Notes: generated from the sequence alone by a model not told the origin. A stretch of DNA of 64,000 bases from Acinetobacter sp. ANC 4173 (GCF_004331255.1 NZ_SJOF01000007.1:1-64000); one strand, 5' to 3'; positions 1 through 8,374 are shown, counted from the stretch's first letter. Translations and numbers: made by a program.

Positions 1-212
1 ACAAATATTTCTCAAATAAACTTCGAGTAATTTCTACCATCAATCAATGAAAATAATTTCGATTAATCAATCAGTAAAAATCCACACAAGTTGTTCTTCA
101 TAATCTCTTAATGATCTTTCTAACACCTCGTCAGTGCTAGAAGCTGGACTTCGATAAACTTAACAACTCAGCGCTTCGTGCTTCGTTCATTTCCGTCTAT
201 CTCGTCGACATG
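1..212 (-). other. Probable 5' leader of an rRNA operon (16S gene beyond left edge)
   Basis: No open reading frame is present. Read on the minus strand, this stretch follows a strong rRNA-like promoter (219-246) and runs off the left edge. It contains tracts, such as the run around positions 70-110, that resemble from memory the untranslated leader preceding 16S rRNA in Acinetobacter. No 16S sequence itself is inside the window, so the assignment is inferred from promoter type and resemblance. Confidence 0.55.
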
Positions 213-218
213 GGGTGC

Positions 219-246
219 ATTCTATACGGTTTTGCTACAAGTGCAA
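219..246 (-). promoter_or_regulatory. rRNA-type sigma-70 promoter
   Basis: On the minus strand there is a -35 TTGCAC (246-241), a 16-bp spacer and a -10 TAGAAT (224-219). A GC-rich discriminator (GCACCCC) follows, as is typical of stringently controlled rRNA P1 promoters, and AT-rich sequence that could act as an UP element lies upstream. Transcription would start near 212 and leave the window at position 1. Confidence 0.6.
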
Positions 247-359
247 GCTCTTTTAACTAATAATCGCAGAACACACTATCAAGCGATTAGTAATCAACCA
301 AATTGAACATTTATAATGCTAAATTTAGCATCAGAGCGTATTTTTACAAATTGCTATAC

Positions 360-393
360 AGAAAAAACTCAGTACACATACATATACTGAGTT
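360..393 (-). terminator. Intrinsic terminator of the DUF2057 gene
   Basis: Perfect 9-bp inverted repeat AACTCAGTA / TACTGAGTT with a 10-nt loop. On the minus strand it is followed by a run of T. It lies 21 bp past the stop codon of the upstream minus-strand gene and insulates it from the rRNA promoter. Confidence 0.75.
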
Positions 394-413
394 CATTTAT
401 AGTGAAAGATAGC

Positions 414-1067
414 TTAGTTTGCTTGTTCAGCCACCCAACCCATAAATTTTTGTCGCTCTACTTTATTTGCTTTTTTCCATAGTTCAATTAATTGTTGATC
501 TACAGCGATAGCATTTGATTTGGTATTTGTCGCAGCTTGTAGCGTCGAAGGTTGTGCATATACAGCTGGCGGCTGATTGACAGGCGTAGAATTCTTTTGT
601 GTTAAATCTAAAGCCTCACCAAACATACTGCGGCTTAACCACGGTTTTTGTTCTGTATTTGCACCAGTTTGCTGAACCAAAATTTGTTGCTTTTTATTTA
701 AAAGTGCAATTGTGGGTTGCTGTGCGTATTTTTTTGCATCTTCATAAGTTTTTGGTGCATTGATTAAAACCAATTGATAATTTTCATTGTCTTCAAGGCT
801 TGGTGTTTTTAAAGTAACAACACCCGATTTAACGATATCATGCTCACCAGACATATGTTCAAAATACTGAATGTAGCGAACGCTGATATTGGAACTACCC
901 GCATCTAATTTATAGGCATTATTTTCTGAACGGAATAAACCTGTATTTACTTCTTGATCATTTACCGCAAGAATCTTGATTGCTTCTGGAGCAGTGATTG
1001 TAACCGCCGAAAATACCGAACTACTTACCATTAATGCCGCTGTAGCAAATGTTAAACGTAAAGCCAT
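414..1067 (-). CDS. DUF2057 (YccT-like) exported protein
   Basis: Predicted 217-residue secreted protein of unknown function. The N-terminus (MALRLTFATAALMVSSSVFSA) is a clear Sec signal peptide. The following region, about residues 20-130, has the DUF2057/YccT pattern in which a short beta-rich domain contains a 'V..VNDQEVN' start and a 'Y.Y' core. The C-terminal third is Gln/Ala/Thr-rich and ends in a short basic helix. I chose the ATG at 1067 rather than the upstream one at 1157 because it follows a good ribosome-binding site (GAGAAGG) and puts the signal peptide at the N-terminus. A Pho-box-like element lies about 50 bp upstream (1105-1138), so it may be induced by phosphate starvation. 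The molecular function is unknown. Confidence 0.8.
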   Translation of the reverse strand: MALRLTFATAALMVSSSVFSAVTITAPEAIKILAVNDQEVNTGLFRSENNAYKLDAGSSNISVRYIQYFEHMSGEHDIVKSGVVTLKTPSLEDNENYQLVLINAPKTYEDAKKYAQQPTIALLNKKQQILVQQTGANTEQKPWLSRSMFGEALDLTQKNSTPVNQPPAVYAQPSTLQAATNTKSNAIAVDQQLIELWKKANKVERQKFMGWVAEQAN

Positions 1068-1104
1068 TTTGCCTTCTCTTGATTCATTGTTAAATTTTAG
1101 TTGC

Positions 1105-1138
1105 ACTATGCAAGTTATAAATGACAATTTTATGACAA
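1105..1138 (-). promoter_or_regulatory. Candidate PhoB box and -10 upstream of the DUF2057 gene
   Basis: Minus strand 1138-1121 reads TTGTCATAAAATTGTCAT: two TTGTCAT repeats with an 11-bp period and an AT-rich 4-bp spacer, the known Pho-box architecture (consensus repeats CTGTCAT). Exactly 10 nt further is CATAGT (1110-1105) as a -10 element, with no separate -35, as expected for a PhoB-activated promoter. This is inferred from sequence only. Confidence 0.55.
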
Positions 1139-1280
1139 AGTCATTTTTGAAATGCAACCGATTTCTTTAACTTATTTTTATATGCTTTACACAATAGATG
1201 ATATTGGCATTTGGTCGAGAGGGAAATCCGAATGTACATCGTGTATGTACTTGAATATAGAAATATGATCATTTAACGAT

Positions 1281-1310
1281 ACCGCAATCATCAATGGTGA
1301 TGACTGCGGT
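1281..1310 (-). terminator. Possible terminator-like hairpin after the first nitroreductase gene
   Basis: A 12-bp stem containing one G-T mismatch pair (ACCGCAGTCATC / GATGATTGCGGT on the minus strand) lies just past the stop codon at 1319. There is no T-run, so termination is uncertain. Confidence 0.35.
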
Positions 1311-1318
1311 AAAGACTT

Positions 1319-1912
1319 TTAGTTAAATGTTTTAAAGCGAATGTTATCGTCTAAATATGTTTTTTCACCAGCTGGCACTTCAATTGAACCCAACACCAAT
1401 TGCGCTCGTAGCTTCCAATGGCTTGGAATGTCATAAGTTGCTGCAACTTCAGCATCAATTACAGGATTATAGTGCTGTAAGGATGCACCAATATTATGTT
1501 CAGCTAATGCTGTCCAGACCGCATATTGGGCAATTGCTGATGAATGCTCTGACCATACAGGGAAGTTATCTGCATATAGTGCGAATTGCTCTTGCAATGA
1601 TTTCACAACATCTTGATCTTCATAAAAAAGTACAGTAGCGTAACCTGCAGCGAAACTGTCTATTTTTTTACTTGTATTTTCGAATGCTTCTGCTGGAACC
1701 ATTTTACGCAAGCTTTCTCGTACAATTTCCCAGAACTTATGATGTGATTGACCAAATAAGCTAACAACGCGTGAGGTTTGAGAGTTGAAAGCTGATGGAC
1801 TTTCACGTACGGCATCTTTAATAAGTTGTTCAACTTCAGTTTGCTCTAACTTTACATTCTTTCCAATTGCATAAATTGTGCGGCGTTTTTTCATATGATC
1901 TAAGAATGCCAT
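1319..1912 (-). CDS. Nitroreductase family protein (Frm2/Hbn1-like)
   Basis: 197-residue FMN-dependent oxidoreductase of the nitroreductase superfamily, subgroup resembling yeast Frm2/Hbn1. The N-terminal RRTIY (residues 10-14) and SPSAFNSQ (38-45) are the usual FMN-phosphate and flavin-contacting segments. 'YAVWTALAEHNIGASLQHYNP' in the C-terminal half is the typical dimer/flavin helix. The start at 1912 is chosen over the one at 1930 because GAGGAA lies at proper distance upstream. A paralogue sharing the same motifs lies immediately upstream on the same strand (2096-2782). Substrates are unknown; members reduce nitroaromatics or quinones with NAD(P)H. About 180 bp separates the two genes, so they may be transcribed separately. 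Confidence 0.85.
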   Translation of the reverse strand: MAFLDHMKKRRTIYAIGKNVKLEQTEVEQLIKDAVRESPSAFNSQTSRVVSLFGQSHHKFWEIVRESLRKMVPAEAFENTSKKIDSFAAGYATVLFYEDQDVVKSLQEQFALYADNFPVWSEHSSAIAQYAVWTALAEHNIGASLQHYNPVIDAEVAATYDIPSHWKLRAQLVLGSIEVPAGEKTYLDDNIRFKTFN

Positions 1913-2095
1913 TATTTTTTCCTCATTCATTTGTTCGTTTAAATAGAGAGTTATATCTCAATTGACTTAGGGATATCTTAAGTCCTTTGTAAATTATATA
2001 AAGACCTATGATTGTGACAGTCTGTTTTATATTTAGAACGTTTAATGTCTTACAGGATCTATTCTATTAAAAATCAAACGAAATTGTTTATTCTC

Positions 2096-2782
2096 TTACT
2101 TAAAAACCAAAAATTCTGCTTCTTTCTTGGTAGCGTCAACATACTCAGCATCTTGTTCGACAGAACCAAATACCAGTTGGGTTTTCAATTTCCATGTTGT
2201 ATTTATTTTAAAGTATTGAGCGACTTTGTAATCAATTGACGGACTGTAATAATTAAAGTTCGCTCCTATTCCTATTTCAGCTAAAGCCATCCACACTGCA
2301 TATTGCGCCATTCCTAAACTCTGTTCTGACCACAATGGTAATTCTGCTGAATTTAAGGGTGAATTCTTTTGCAAGTTTTCGATGGCTGTTTGATCTTCAA
2401 AAAATAAAACTGTTCCATAAGCCGCGTTGCATTTCTGAATCTTTATTGCAATTGCTGGAAATAAGTGTTCGGGGATTTGTGTTTTTTGAATTTCTTGAAC
2501 CAAATGCCAAAATTCGGTATGTGCTTTGGAAAATAGAATAACAATACGTGTGGTTTTCATGTTCACTGCCGATGGGCAACTTAAAGCAGCTGCATGAATC
2601 AACTTGGTTAAATAGGCTTGATCATATGCTAGGTGCTTACCTAATTTCTGTATGGATTGGCGTTGTTGTAATTGTTGAAGATAATCAGATTCTTTTGAAT
2701 CAGTTTCATTTTTTCTATTAAAAATTAAGTCCGTTGTAATTTCAGTTGTTAGCACTTGGCTAAGTTTATCTAATAGCGCCAT
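2096..2782 (-). CDS. Nitroreductase family protein (Frm2-like), tandem paralogue
   Basis: 228-residue nitroreductase-fold protein, paralogous to the 197-residue protein just downstream. It shares the SCPSAVNMKTTR segment (about 68-79), the 'TVLFFEDQ' strand and the 'YAVWMALAEIGIGANFNYYSPS' helix. It differs by an N-terminal extension of about 35 residues, partly polar and Gln-rich, and the FMN-binding RR of the first copy is replaced by RQ (residues 41-42). The pair therefore looks like an old tandem duplication with divergence rather than a recent copy. The ribosome-binding region is GGGGTAA. Whether the Arg-to-Gln change lowers FMN affinity cannot be told from sequence. Confidence 0.8.
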   Translation of the reverse strand: MALLDKLSQVLTTEITTDLIFNRKNETDSKESDYLQQLQQRQSIQKLGKHLAYDQAYLTKLIHAAALSCPSAVNMKTTRIVILFSKAHTEFWHLVQEIQKTQIPEHLFPAIAIKIQKCNAAYGTVLFFEDQTAIENLQKNSPLNSAELPLWSEQSLGMAQYAVWMALAEIGIGANFNYYSPSIDYKVAQYFKINTTWKLKTQLVFGSVEQDAEYVDATKKEAEFLVFK

Positions 2783-2904
2783 TGATTACCCCGTAAAACT
2801 CAAATACACATATTTTTTTTAAGGGTTTTATTCTAACGCCAAATTTCTGGGAAATAACCATTTACTTTGGAAAGACTGTTCTCTTTTAAATCAACTAAAT
2901 ACCC

Positions 2905-2938
2905 TAAAAAAGATAAACTCCGCACTTTGCGGAGTTTA
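2905..2938 (-). terminator. ftsY terminator
   Basis: 10-bp perfect stem TAAACTCCGC / GCGGAGTTTA with a 5-nt loop, followed on the minus strand by ATCTTTTTT. It lies 18 bp past the ftsY stop codon. Confidence 0.85.
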
Positions 2939-2956
2939 TGTGAAATAAACTACTTT

Positions 2957-4060
2957 TTATTTTTCAGTTTCGAATAAAGCAGCTACAAATGATTTTGCCG
3001 AGAACGGTCGTAAATCATCAATTTTTTCGCCGACGCCAATAAAGCGAATTGGAACATGGGTACGACTTGCAATATTAAACAGAACACCACCTTTTGCTGT
3101 TCCATCTAATTTGGTGATCGTAATACCTGTGAGACCAACAGCCTCATCAAACAGCTCTACTTGGTTAATCGCATTTTGACCTGTGCCTGCATCGACCACC
3201 AACATAATTTCGTGAGGTGCTGTGGCATCAATTTTTTGCATAACGCGCTTAACTTTCGTCAATTCTTGCATCAAATGACTTTTGTTATGCAAACGTCCTG
3301 CGGTATCGGCAATCAGAACATCTACACCTTTCGCACGTGCACTTTCAAAAGCATCGAAAATGACAGAAGCACTATCTGCACCATGACCTTGAGCAACCAC
3401 GGCGATATTGTTGCGCTCACCCCAAATTTGCAATTGCTCAGTTGCTGCTGCACGGAAAGTATCTCCAGCGGCAAGCATGACTTTTTTACCCTCACCTTGT
3501 AAACGCTTAGCCAATTTACCAATGGTGGTAGTTTTACCTACACCATTTACACCCACGACCAAAATCACAAATGGATTTTTGTTTGGATCTATATGCAAGG
3601 GCTTAACCCGCGGAGCCAGCAAGTTAACCAATTCTTCTTGCAATGCCTTATATAGTGAATGCGAATAAATCAAATCACCGCGCGCTGTGCGCTCAGTTAA
3701 ATTCGCGATAATTGCTTTGGTCGCATCTACGCCAATATCTGCAACTAAAAGCTGCTCTTCAACTTCTTCAAGGAGTTCATCATCAATTTCTTTGCCACCG
3801 ATCAAAATATTGACCATACCATCGGCAAAGTTTTTACGGGTTTTGGTTAACCCTTCTTTCATTCGGTTAAAAAAGCCGCCTGTTGACTTTTCGACAGTTT
3901 GCTCATCGGAAGTTTTTTGAACTGGAGTAATAATTTCTTCAGCTTTTGGAGTCTCAATAATTGGCACATTTACCGCAGGTAAACTTGGTAAAGTTACATC
4001 ATCATCCCCAATATCAGCATCAATCAAAAATTTATTTTGCCCAGTAGATTGTTGTTGCAT
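2957..4060 (-). CDS. ftsY: Signal recognition particle receptor FtsY
   Basis: 367-residue SRP receptor GTPase, which docks ribosome-nascent chain-Ffh complexes at the inner membrane for co-translational insertion. A variable acidic A region (about 1-60) precedes the N domain helices. The G domain carries G1 GVNGVGKTT (about 170-178), the DTFRAAA insertion-box region, DTAGR (G3) and TKLDGTAKGG (G4), ending with the conserved 'RPFSAKSFVAALF'. The ATG at 4060 is preferred over the one at 4108 because AAAGGAT precedes it and the longer form adds a hydrophobic stretch not typical of FtsY. It is divergent from the M16 peptidase genes, as is common next to ftsY in gammaproteobacteria. Confidence 0.97.
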   Translation of the reverse strand: MQQQSTGQNKFLIDADIGDDDVTLPSLPAVNVPIIETPKAEEIITPVQKTSDEQTVEKSTGGFFNRMKEGLTKTRKNFADGMVNILIGGKEIDDELLEEVEEQLLVADIGVDATKAIIANLTERTARGDLIYSHSLYKALQEELVNLLAPRVKPLHIDPNKNPFVILVVGVNGVGKTTTIGKLAKRLQGEGKKVMLAAGDTFRAAATEQLQIWGERNNIAVVAQGHGADSASVIFDAFESARAKGVDVLIADTAGRLHNKSHLMQELTKVKRVMQKIDATAPHEIMLVVDAGTGQNAINQVELFDEAVGLTGITITKLDGTAKGGVLFNIASRTHVPIRFIGVGEKIDDLRPFSAKSFVAALFETEK

Positions 4061-4237
4061 GCCGAATCCTTTGAAAAGCAGCGTGTTAAAAGTTAGTAAT
4101 TTTAGCATAAAAGATAAGGATTTTCCTTATCTTGCCGTATCGTGTAAATCAGCTACAAAAAGCTACACCCTTACCTTGCATTTACAAATGATTTTCTTAA
4201 GAATGAATTTAAATACCAAGGTTTGTGAGCTCCCTAA

Positions 4238-5620
4238 GTGTTTGGCAAAAATAATAATAAACGCCTAGAACAACCCGCTATACTCTTGGGTATATTAATC
4301 TTCATTTGTCCGATTTATTGCTCTCCAGTTTATGCAAAACCTCAAAACTTTCTAACACACACAACCTCAGAATATACTTTAGACAATGGCCTGAAAGTCA
4401 TAATCCGTGAAGACCATCGTTCACCAATGGTCATGACACAGATTTGGTATGCTGTTGGTAGCAGTGATGAATCAGGAAATCTTTTAGGTATTTCACATGC
4501 CTTAGAACATATGATGTTTAAAGGCACAATCAAAGTGCCCAATGATGAATTTACTCGTTTAAGTCGACTGTATGGTGGCAGTGTGAACGCTGCAACTTTT
4601 ACCAACTACACCTACTACTATCAACTCTACCAAAAAGACTTTTTGCCCTTAGCTTTAGAGTTAGAAGCAGATCGTATGAGTAATTTACTTCTCAGACAAC
4701 AAGACTTTGACACTGAAATTAAAGTTGTTATGGAGGAACGGCGCCAAAGAACCGATGATAATCCACGTGCCGTTGCATCAGAACGGTTTAAATGGATTGC
4801 TTACCCAACCAGTCATTATAGACAACCCATAATTGGTTATATGAAGAATCTTAATATCCTTCAATTAGACTATCTTAAAAAATGGTATCAAGACTGGTAT
4901 GCCCCAAATAATGCTATTTTAGTTATTGTTGGTGATGTAGATACCCAGCAAACACTTCATCAAGTAAAACAATACTTTTCTGTTATTCCAGCAAAAGTAT
5001 TAGCTCAAAGAAATGAAGTTCAGGAATATATAAATATTGGCTATCGCTACATGGAGGTTAAACTCCCTGTACAAGTTCCAAATCTCTTTTTGGCTTGGAA
5101 TGTTCACTCTTTAGCTACTGCACAAAACCCACAAGATGTCTATGCACTCGTTATTATCAAAAATATACTGGATAGCGGTATAACTTCACGCTTACAAAAT
5201 AATTTAGTACGCAATCAAAAGTTAGCGACTTCAATTAGTGCATCTTATGATCCATATAATCGCGGTGATAGCCTTTTTAGTCTTACCGCCTTACCCGTAG
5301 AAGGAGTTTCACTGGAGGAGATTGAAAAAGCTGTATTGGATGAAATAGAAAATTTAAAAAACAGCCCTGTATCTGATGATGAGGTAAATCGTGTAGTGAC
5401 AAGATATATGGCCGATTTGATTTACAGCCAAGATGATATTGCGGGACAAGCCAGAATGATTGGAACATTGGAAGTGAATGGTTTGAGTTATCACTTAATT
5501 GATCAATTACAACAACATTATGAAGCTGTTACCCCAGAAGATATCCAGCGCGTAGCCAATACCTATTTCAACCAAACAAATCTAAGCAATATGCATATTC
5601 TTCCTGAAGAACAAAAATAA
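4238..5620 (+). CDS. M16 family zinc metallopeptidase (catalytic subunit)
   Basis: 460-residue pitrilysin/insulinase-type peptidase, probably periplasmic. An N-terminal basic stretch plus hydrophobic segment (about 15-34, ending VYA) forms a signal peptide. The inverted zinc motif H87-A-L-E90-H91 is intact, and E167 in 'VVMEERRQ' sits at the distance expected for the third zinc ligand. The C-terminal half is the second M16 domain. The only in-frame start that keeps the signal peptide is GTG at 4238, which directly follows a stop codon and has a weak ribosome-binding site, so the start is uncertain. It is followed after 15 bp by a second, inactive M16 gene. The pair probably forms a heterodimer like PqqF/PqqG-type or mitochondrial processing peptidase pairs. 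The substrate is unknown. Confidence 0.88.
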   Translation: MFGKNNNKRLEQPAILLGILIFICPIYCSPVYAKPQNFLTHTTSEYTLDNGLKVIIREDHRSPMVMTQIWYAVGSSDESGNLLGISHALEHMMFKGTIKVPNDEFTRLSRLYGGSVNAATFTNYTYYYQLYQKDFLPLALELEADRMSNLLLRQQDFDTEIKVVMEERRQRTDDNPRAVASERFKWIAYPTSHYRQPIIGYMKNLNILQLDYLKKWYQDWYAPNNAILVIVGDVDTQQTLHQVKQYFSVIPAKVLAQRNEVQEYINIGYRYMEVKLPVQVPNLFLAWNVHSLATAQNPQDVYALVIIKNILDSGITSRLQNNLVRNQKLATSISASYDPYNRGDSLFSLTALPVEGVSLEEIEKAVLDEIENLKNSPVSDDEVNRVVTRYMADLIYSQDDIAGQARMIGTLEVNGLSYHLIDQLQQHYEAVTPEDIQRVANTYFNQTNLSNMHILPEEQK

Positions 5621-5635
5621 CCAAGGGATAAGCAA

Positions 5636-7219
5636 ATGTGGAAATTTCATTTATGTATCATGGCCTCTTTTTCGTTTTTACCTGCCAGTTTCGCAGAGGT
5701 TATACAAAATACAGAAACAACAAATGAGTTCAGCTCAATTGCTCATCTACAAAGCATCAAAAATATTCAGGAGAATCCTCATCAAAAGGCGCCCTATGTG
5801 CATGAACTGAATAATCGCTTTCATGTTCGATCACTGTTTGTGGAATCGCCAACTTTACCCATGGTGGATATTCAACTGACATTTAATGCAGGTTCAGCAC
5901 GTGACTCGGAAATAGGATCTAATCTTTATGGTCTGTCCAACATGGCGGCCCAGCTGATGGATGAAGGAACCAGCAACTACACGGCGCAGGAAATTATTTC
6001 AACTTTTGAAAGTATTGGAGCAAAATTCAGCGTAGCGTCATATCGAGATATGTTTATTATCAAATTAAGAACCTTGTCTGACCCTGAAAAGTTACAACCC
6101 GCTTTGGCAATGATGATTGAAGTGTTAAATCACTCTACTTTTAAGACGCCAAGTATTGATTTAATGCTCAGTAATACAGCTGTGGGGCAAAAACAATTAA
6201 AAGAAAATCCAGAGCGTATGAAAAATATTGTGTTTTACCGTACTTTATATCGCAAACACCCTTATGCCGAACCAATTACAGGAACTCAAGCCAGCATTAA
6301 ACGCATCACGCCTGAAAATTTGATCGAATTTCGCAAGCGACTGTTAGTACGTAATAATTTGAATATTGCAATTACTGGACAATTAAATCCGAAAGAAGCA
6401 TTAAAACTGTCAGAAAAAATAGCGAAGCAATTACCCGCAGGAAACAAGGCTAAGACGCTTCCAGCCCCCACTATTCGTACAGATTTTAACATTCGGCATA
6501 TCCCTTATGCATCAAGCCAAGCACATATTATTATGGGTGAAATTGGCACTACTCGTGATGATCCCGATTACTTAGCACTACTACTTGCCAATCGTATATT
6601 TGGCACTGGTGGATTCAATTCTATCTTAAGCCAAGAACTACGTGTAAAACGCGGACTAACCTATGGTGCTTATAGTAATTTTAGTTTTATGCAAGTCGCT
6701 GGTCCTTTTAGCTTAGGCTATTCTACCAAGCAAGAACATTTGTTAGAAAGCATTCAAATTGCACATCAAGCCTTAGTCAATTTCATCCATACCCCGATTG
6801 ATAAACAACAGCTTGAACAAGCAAAATTAGGCATGATACGAGCTTTTCCAAATCATTATAGTAGCAATGCCGCGATTAATGCTCAGTTAGCCGCTATCGG
6901 TTTTTATCATTTACCTGCGAATTATTTAGACCACTACACTGAAGAATTAAGCAAAGTTACTGCTACTCAAGTACAACGTGCTATTCAAAAGCATTTACAT
7001 CCAGATCGATTAACGATAATTATTTTTAGTAAAAAATTAGATAAAGCTGCCTTAGAGCAAATTCTACAAAATAATTTAAATGCCACTGAAAGACTAATCC
7101 CTAACGAAGCAGCACGACCTAAATTCAACGAAGTGTCTCGTCCGCTAAAGAAGGAAACTCCTGCGCCCGATTTTTCTCCGCATGATACGCCCGCATCAAT
7201 TTCAAATAATGACCTATAG
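5636..7219 (+). CDS. M16 family peptidase-like protein (non-catalytic partner)
   Basis: 527-residue M16-family protein with a signal peptide (residues 1-20, cut near SFA-EV). At the position of the HxxEH motif the sequence reads N102-M-A-A105-Q106, so all three catalytic or zinc residues are lost, although the flanking 'GLSN...DEGT' context is conserved. The second domain with 'FGTGGFNSILSQELRVKRGLTYGAYS' is well conserved and contains the Arg/Tyr substrate-binding motif of non-catalytic M16 subunits. It starts 15 bp after the catalytic gene with a good site (AAGGGATAA), so the two are co-transcribed. The long Pro/Lys-rich C-terminal tail (about 485-527) is outside the M16 fold. Its 3' end overlaps an opposing gene by about 95 bp. 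Confidence 0.88.
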   Translation: MWKFHLCIMASFSFLPASFAEVIQNTETTNEFSSIAHLQSIKNIQENPHQKAPYVHELNNRFHVRSLFVESPTLPMVDIQLTFNAGSARDSEIGSNLYGLSNMAAQLMDEGTSNYTAQEIISTFESIGAKFSVASYRDMFIIKLRTLSDPEKLQPALAMMIEVLNHSTFKTPSIDLMLSNTAVGQKQLKENPERMKNIVFYRTLYRKHPYAEPITGTQASIKRITPENLIEFRKRLLVRNNLNIAITGQLNPKEALKLSEKIAKQLPAGNKAKTLPAPTIRTDFNIRHIPYASSQAHIIMGEIGTTRDDPDYLALLLANRIFGTGGFNSILSQELRVKRGLTYGAYSNFSFMQVAGPFSLGYSTKQEHLLESIQIAHQALVNFIHTPIDKQQLEQAKLGMIRAFPNHYSSNAAINAQLAAIGFYHLPANYLDHYTEELSKVTATQVQRAIQKHLHPDRLTIIIFSKKLDKAALEQILQNNLNATERLIPNEAARPKFNEVSRPLKKETPAPDFSPHDTPASISNNDL

Positions 7220-7451
7220 TGACCTGATGCTGATACAAAAGCTGATCTGCCATATCTTGAGTAGAAGGATAATAAGCTTGTCGAGATAACTGTTTAATTT
7301 GATGATATTGCTCTGGTGTCACAGGTCTAAACAAGGCAAAAGTAGCGAAAAAGAGAATCGCACCAATAATTAACACGATCAAGAAATAATATAAATTCTC
7401 TAATTTAAACTGATAAAAAAAATGAATAATTTTTTGCTTTGCGCTATGCAT
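7125..7451 (-). CDS. Small single-pass membrane protein, function unknown
   Basis: 108-residue protein with an amphipathic N-terminus, one transmembrane helix (about residues 20-42, 'LYYFLIVLIIGAILFFATFALF') and a polar, helical C-terminal tail. I do not recognise a family. A good ribosome-binding site (GAGGTAG, 8 nt before ATG) supports it as a real gene. Its last about 30 codons are encoded antisense to the 3' end of the M16 partner gene, so the two mRNAs would overlap tail to tail. Confidence 0.65.
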   Translation of the reverse strand: MHSAKQKIIHFFYQFKLENLYYFLIVLIIGAILFFATFALFRPVTPEQYHQIKQLSRQAYYPSTQDMADQLLYQHQVTIGHYLKLMRAYHAEKNRAQEFPSLADETLR

Positions 7452-7554
7452 ACACTACCTCGAATGAGTAGATAGTGTAGGTTGACGACAATAGAATCTC
7501 AAGTTTATTTGCCCAGTCTTAACCTCAAGTGGCTAAAAATGGGCAAATTGAGTC

Positions 7555-7917
7555 TTAACCACTGGTAATATTACGGACTACAGCAAAATAAAGGATAAAA
7601 GCAATTAATGCTAATGCCAGTACAATGGCAAATACACCTACCCCATGCTCTGCATCCGCAGGATGTAAGTCCTCATCATCTGCAATTCTACGCAGTTCTC
7701 CATCATACATTTTATAAAATTCAACACGCTGTTGTGGCTCCAGTGTTCGCGTAAAATCATACACACGCTTACGCTGAGCCAAACAATATTCCCCTAAATG
7801 AATTTCATTGTGAAAAATGGCCTCATCTAATTGTTGGCGATGATAGTGAGCCAATTCAATAATTTTTTCCGCGTTCAGTGGTAAATCAAAAGTAAAACCA
7901 TCTATTGTATTTGTCAT
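7555..7917 (-). CDS. Tail-anchored hypothetical protein
   Basis: 120-residue protein of unknown family. A soluble, charged N-terminal part (about 1-90, mostly helical) precedes a single C-terminal transmembrane helix ('VGVFAIVLALALIAFILYFAVV', about 93-114) and a very short tail, giving a tail-anchored topology with the bulk in the cytoplasm. A strong ribosome-binding site (AAAAGGAGA) precedes the ATG. It is encoded upstream of, and in the same direction as, the 108-residue membrane protein, with about 100 bp between. No signal peptide is present. Confidence 0.7.
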   Translation of the reverse strand: MTNTIDGFTFDLPLNAEKIIELAHYHRQQLDEAIFHNEIHLGEYCLAQRKRVYDFTRTLEPQQRVEFYKMYDGELRRIADDEDLHPADAEHGVGVFAIVLALALIAFILYFAVVRNITSG

Positions 7918-8136
7918 ATTATTCTCCTTTTAATTACAGTATCCTGTAGATCCATAATAATAAAAAAACTTTTTGACTATTGTTTAATCATGTAACTTGA
8001 ATTTATTCGCACAACCCTCATCTATTATTTGACTTTTCATCCAATCTGTAATATTAGTTTAATAATACTTAGTTAAATTAGTATAAAGACTATAAAAGTC
8101 GAGCTGTGCAATCATAATTACAATAAGGAGTTATCT

Positions 8137-8370
8137 ATGATTCAACAAATTTCTCATCATGAGTTAGAACATGTGTATGCCAATGCGGTAAACACAATTC
8201 AATCGCAAATGAACTTTTCAGAAGCAGTTTTACAGTTGGAAGATGCTGCGCGTGCAGGTCATGGTAAAGCAGCAATGTTTTTAGCTGAACTTTATTATCA
8301 AGGTTTTCGTGTAGAACGTGATTCGCTTAAAGCTCAGTACTGGCAGAAAATGGCCACGATGCAAGCATAA
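8137..8370 (+). CDS. Small Sel1/TPR-like repeat protein
   Basis: 77-residue protein consisting essentially of one Sel1-like helical repeat. The segment 'AVLQLEDAARAGHGKAAMFLAELYYQGFRVERDSLKAQYWQKMA' has the Ala/Gly/Tyr pattern of Sel1 repeats. No signal peptide is present, so it is probably a cytoplasmic protein-interaction module. The start follows AAGGAG with ideal spacing, and a terminator follows directly. It is a single-gene unit; its partner is unknown. Confidence 0.7.
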   Translation: MIQQISHHELEHVYANAVNTIQSQMNFSEAVLQLEDAARAGHGKAAMFLAELYYQGFRVERDSLKAQYWQKMATMQA

Positions 8371-8374
8371 CGAA

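Noticed and set aside
247..257. Plus-strand GCTCTTTTAAC resembling an rRNA antitermination boxA
   Set aside because: It lies upstream of the putative promoter and in the opposite orientation, so it cannot act in the inferred rRNA leader; chance similarity is likely.
1985..2025. Single CTGTCAC on the minus strand upstream of the first nitroreductase gene, considered as a Pho box
   Set aside because: No second repeat in 11-bp phase on either side.
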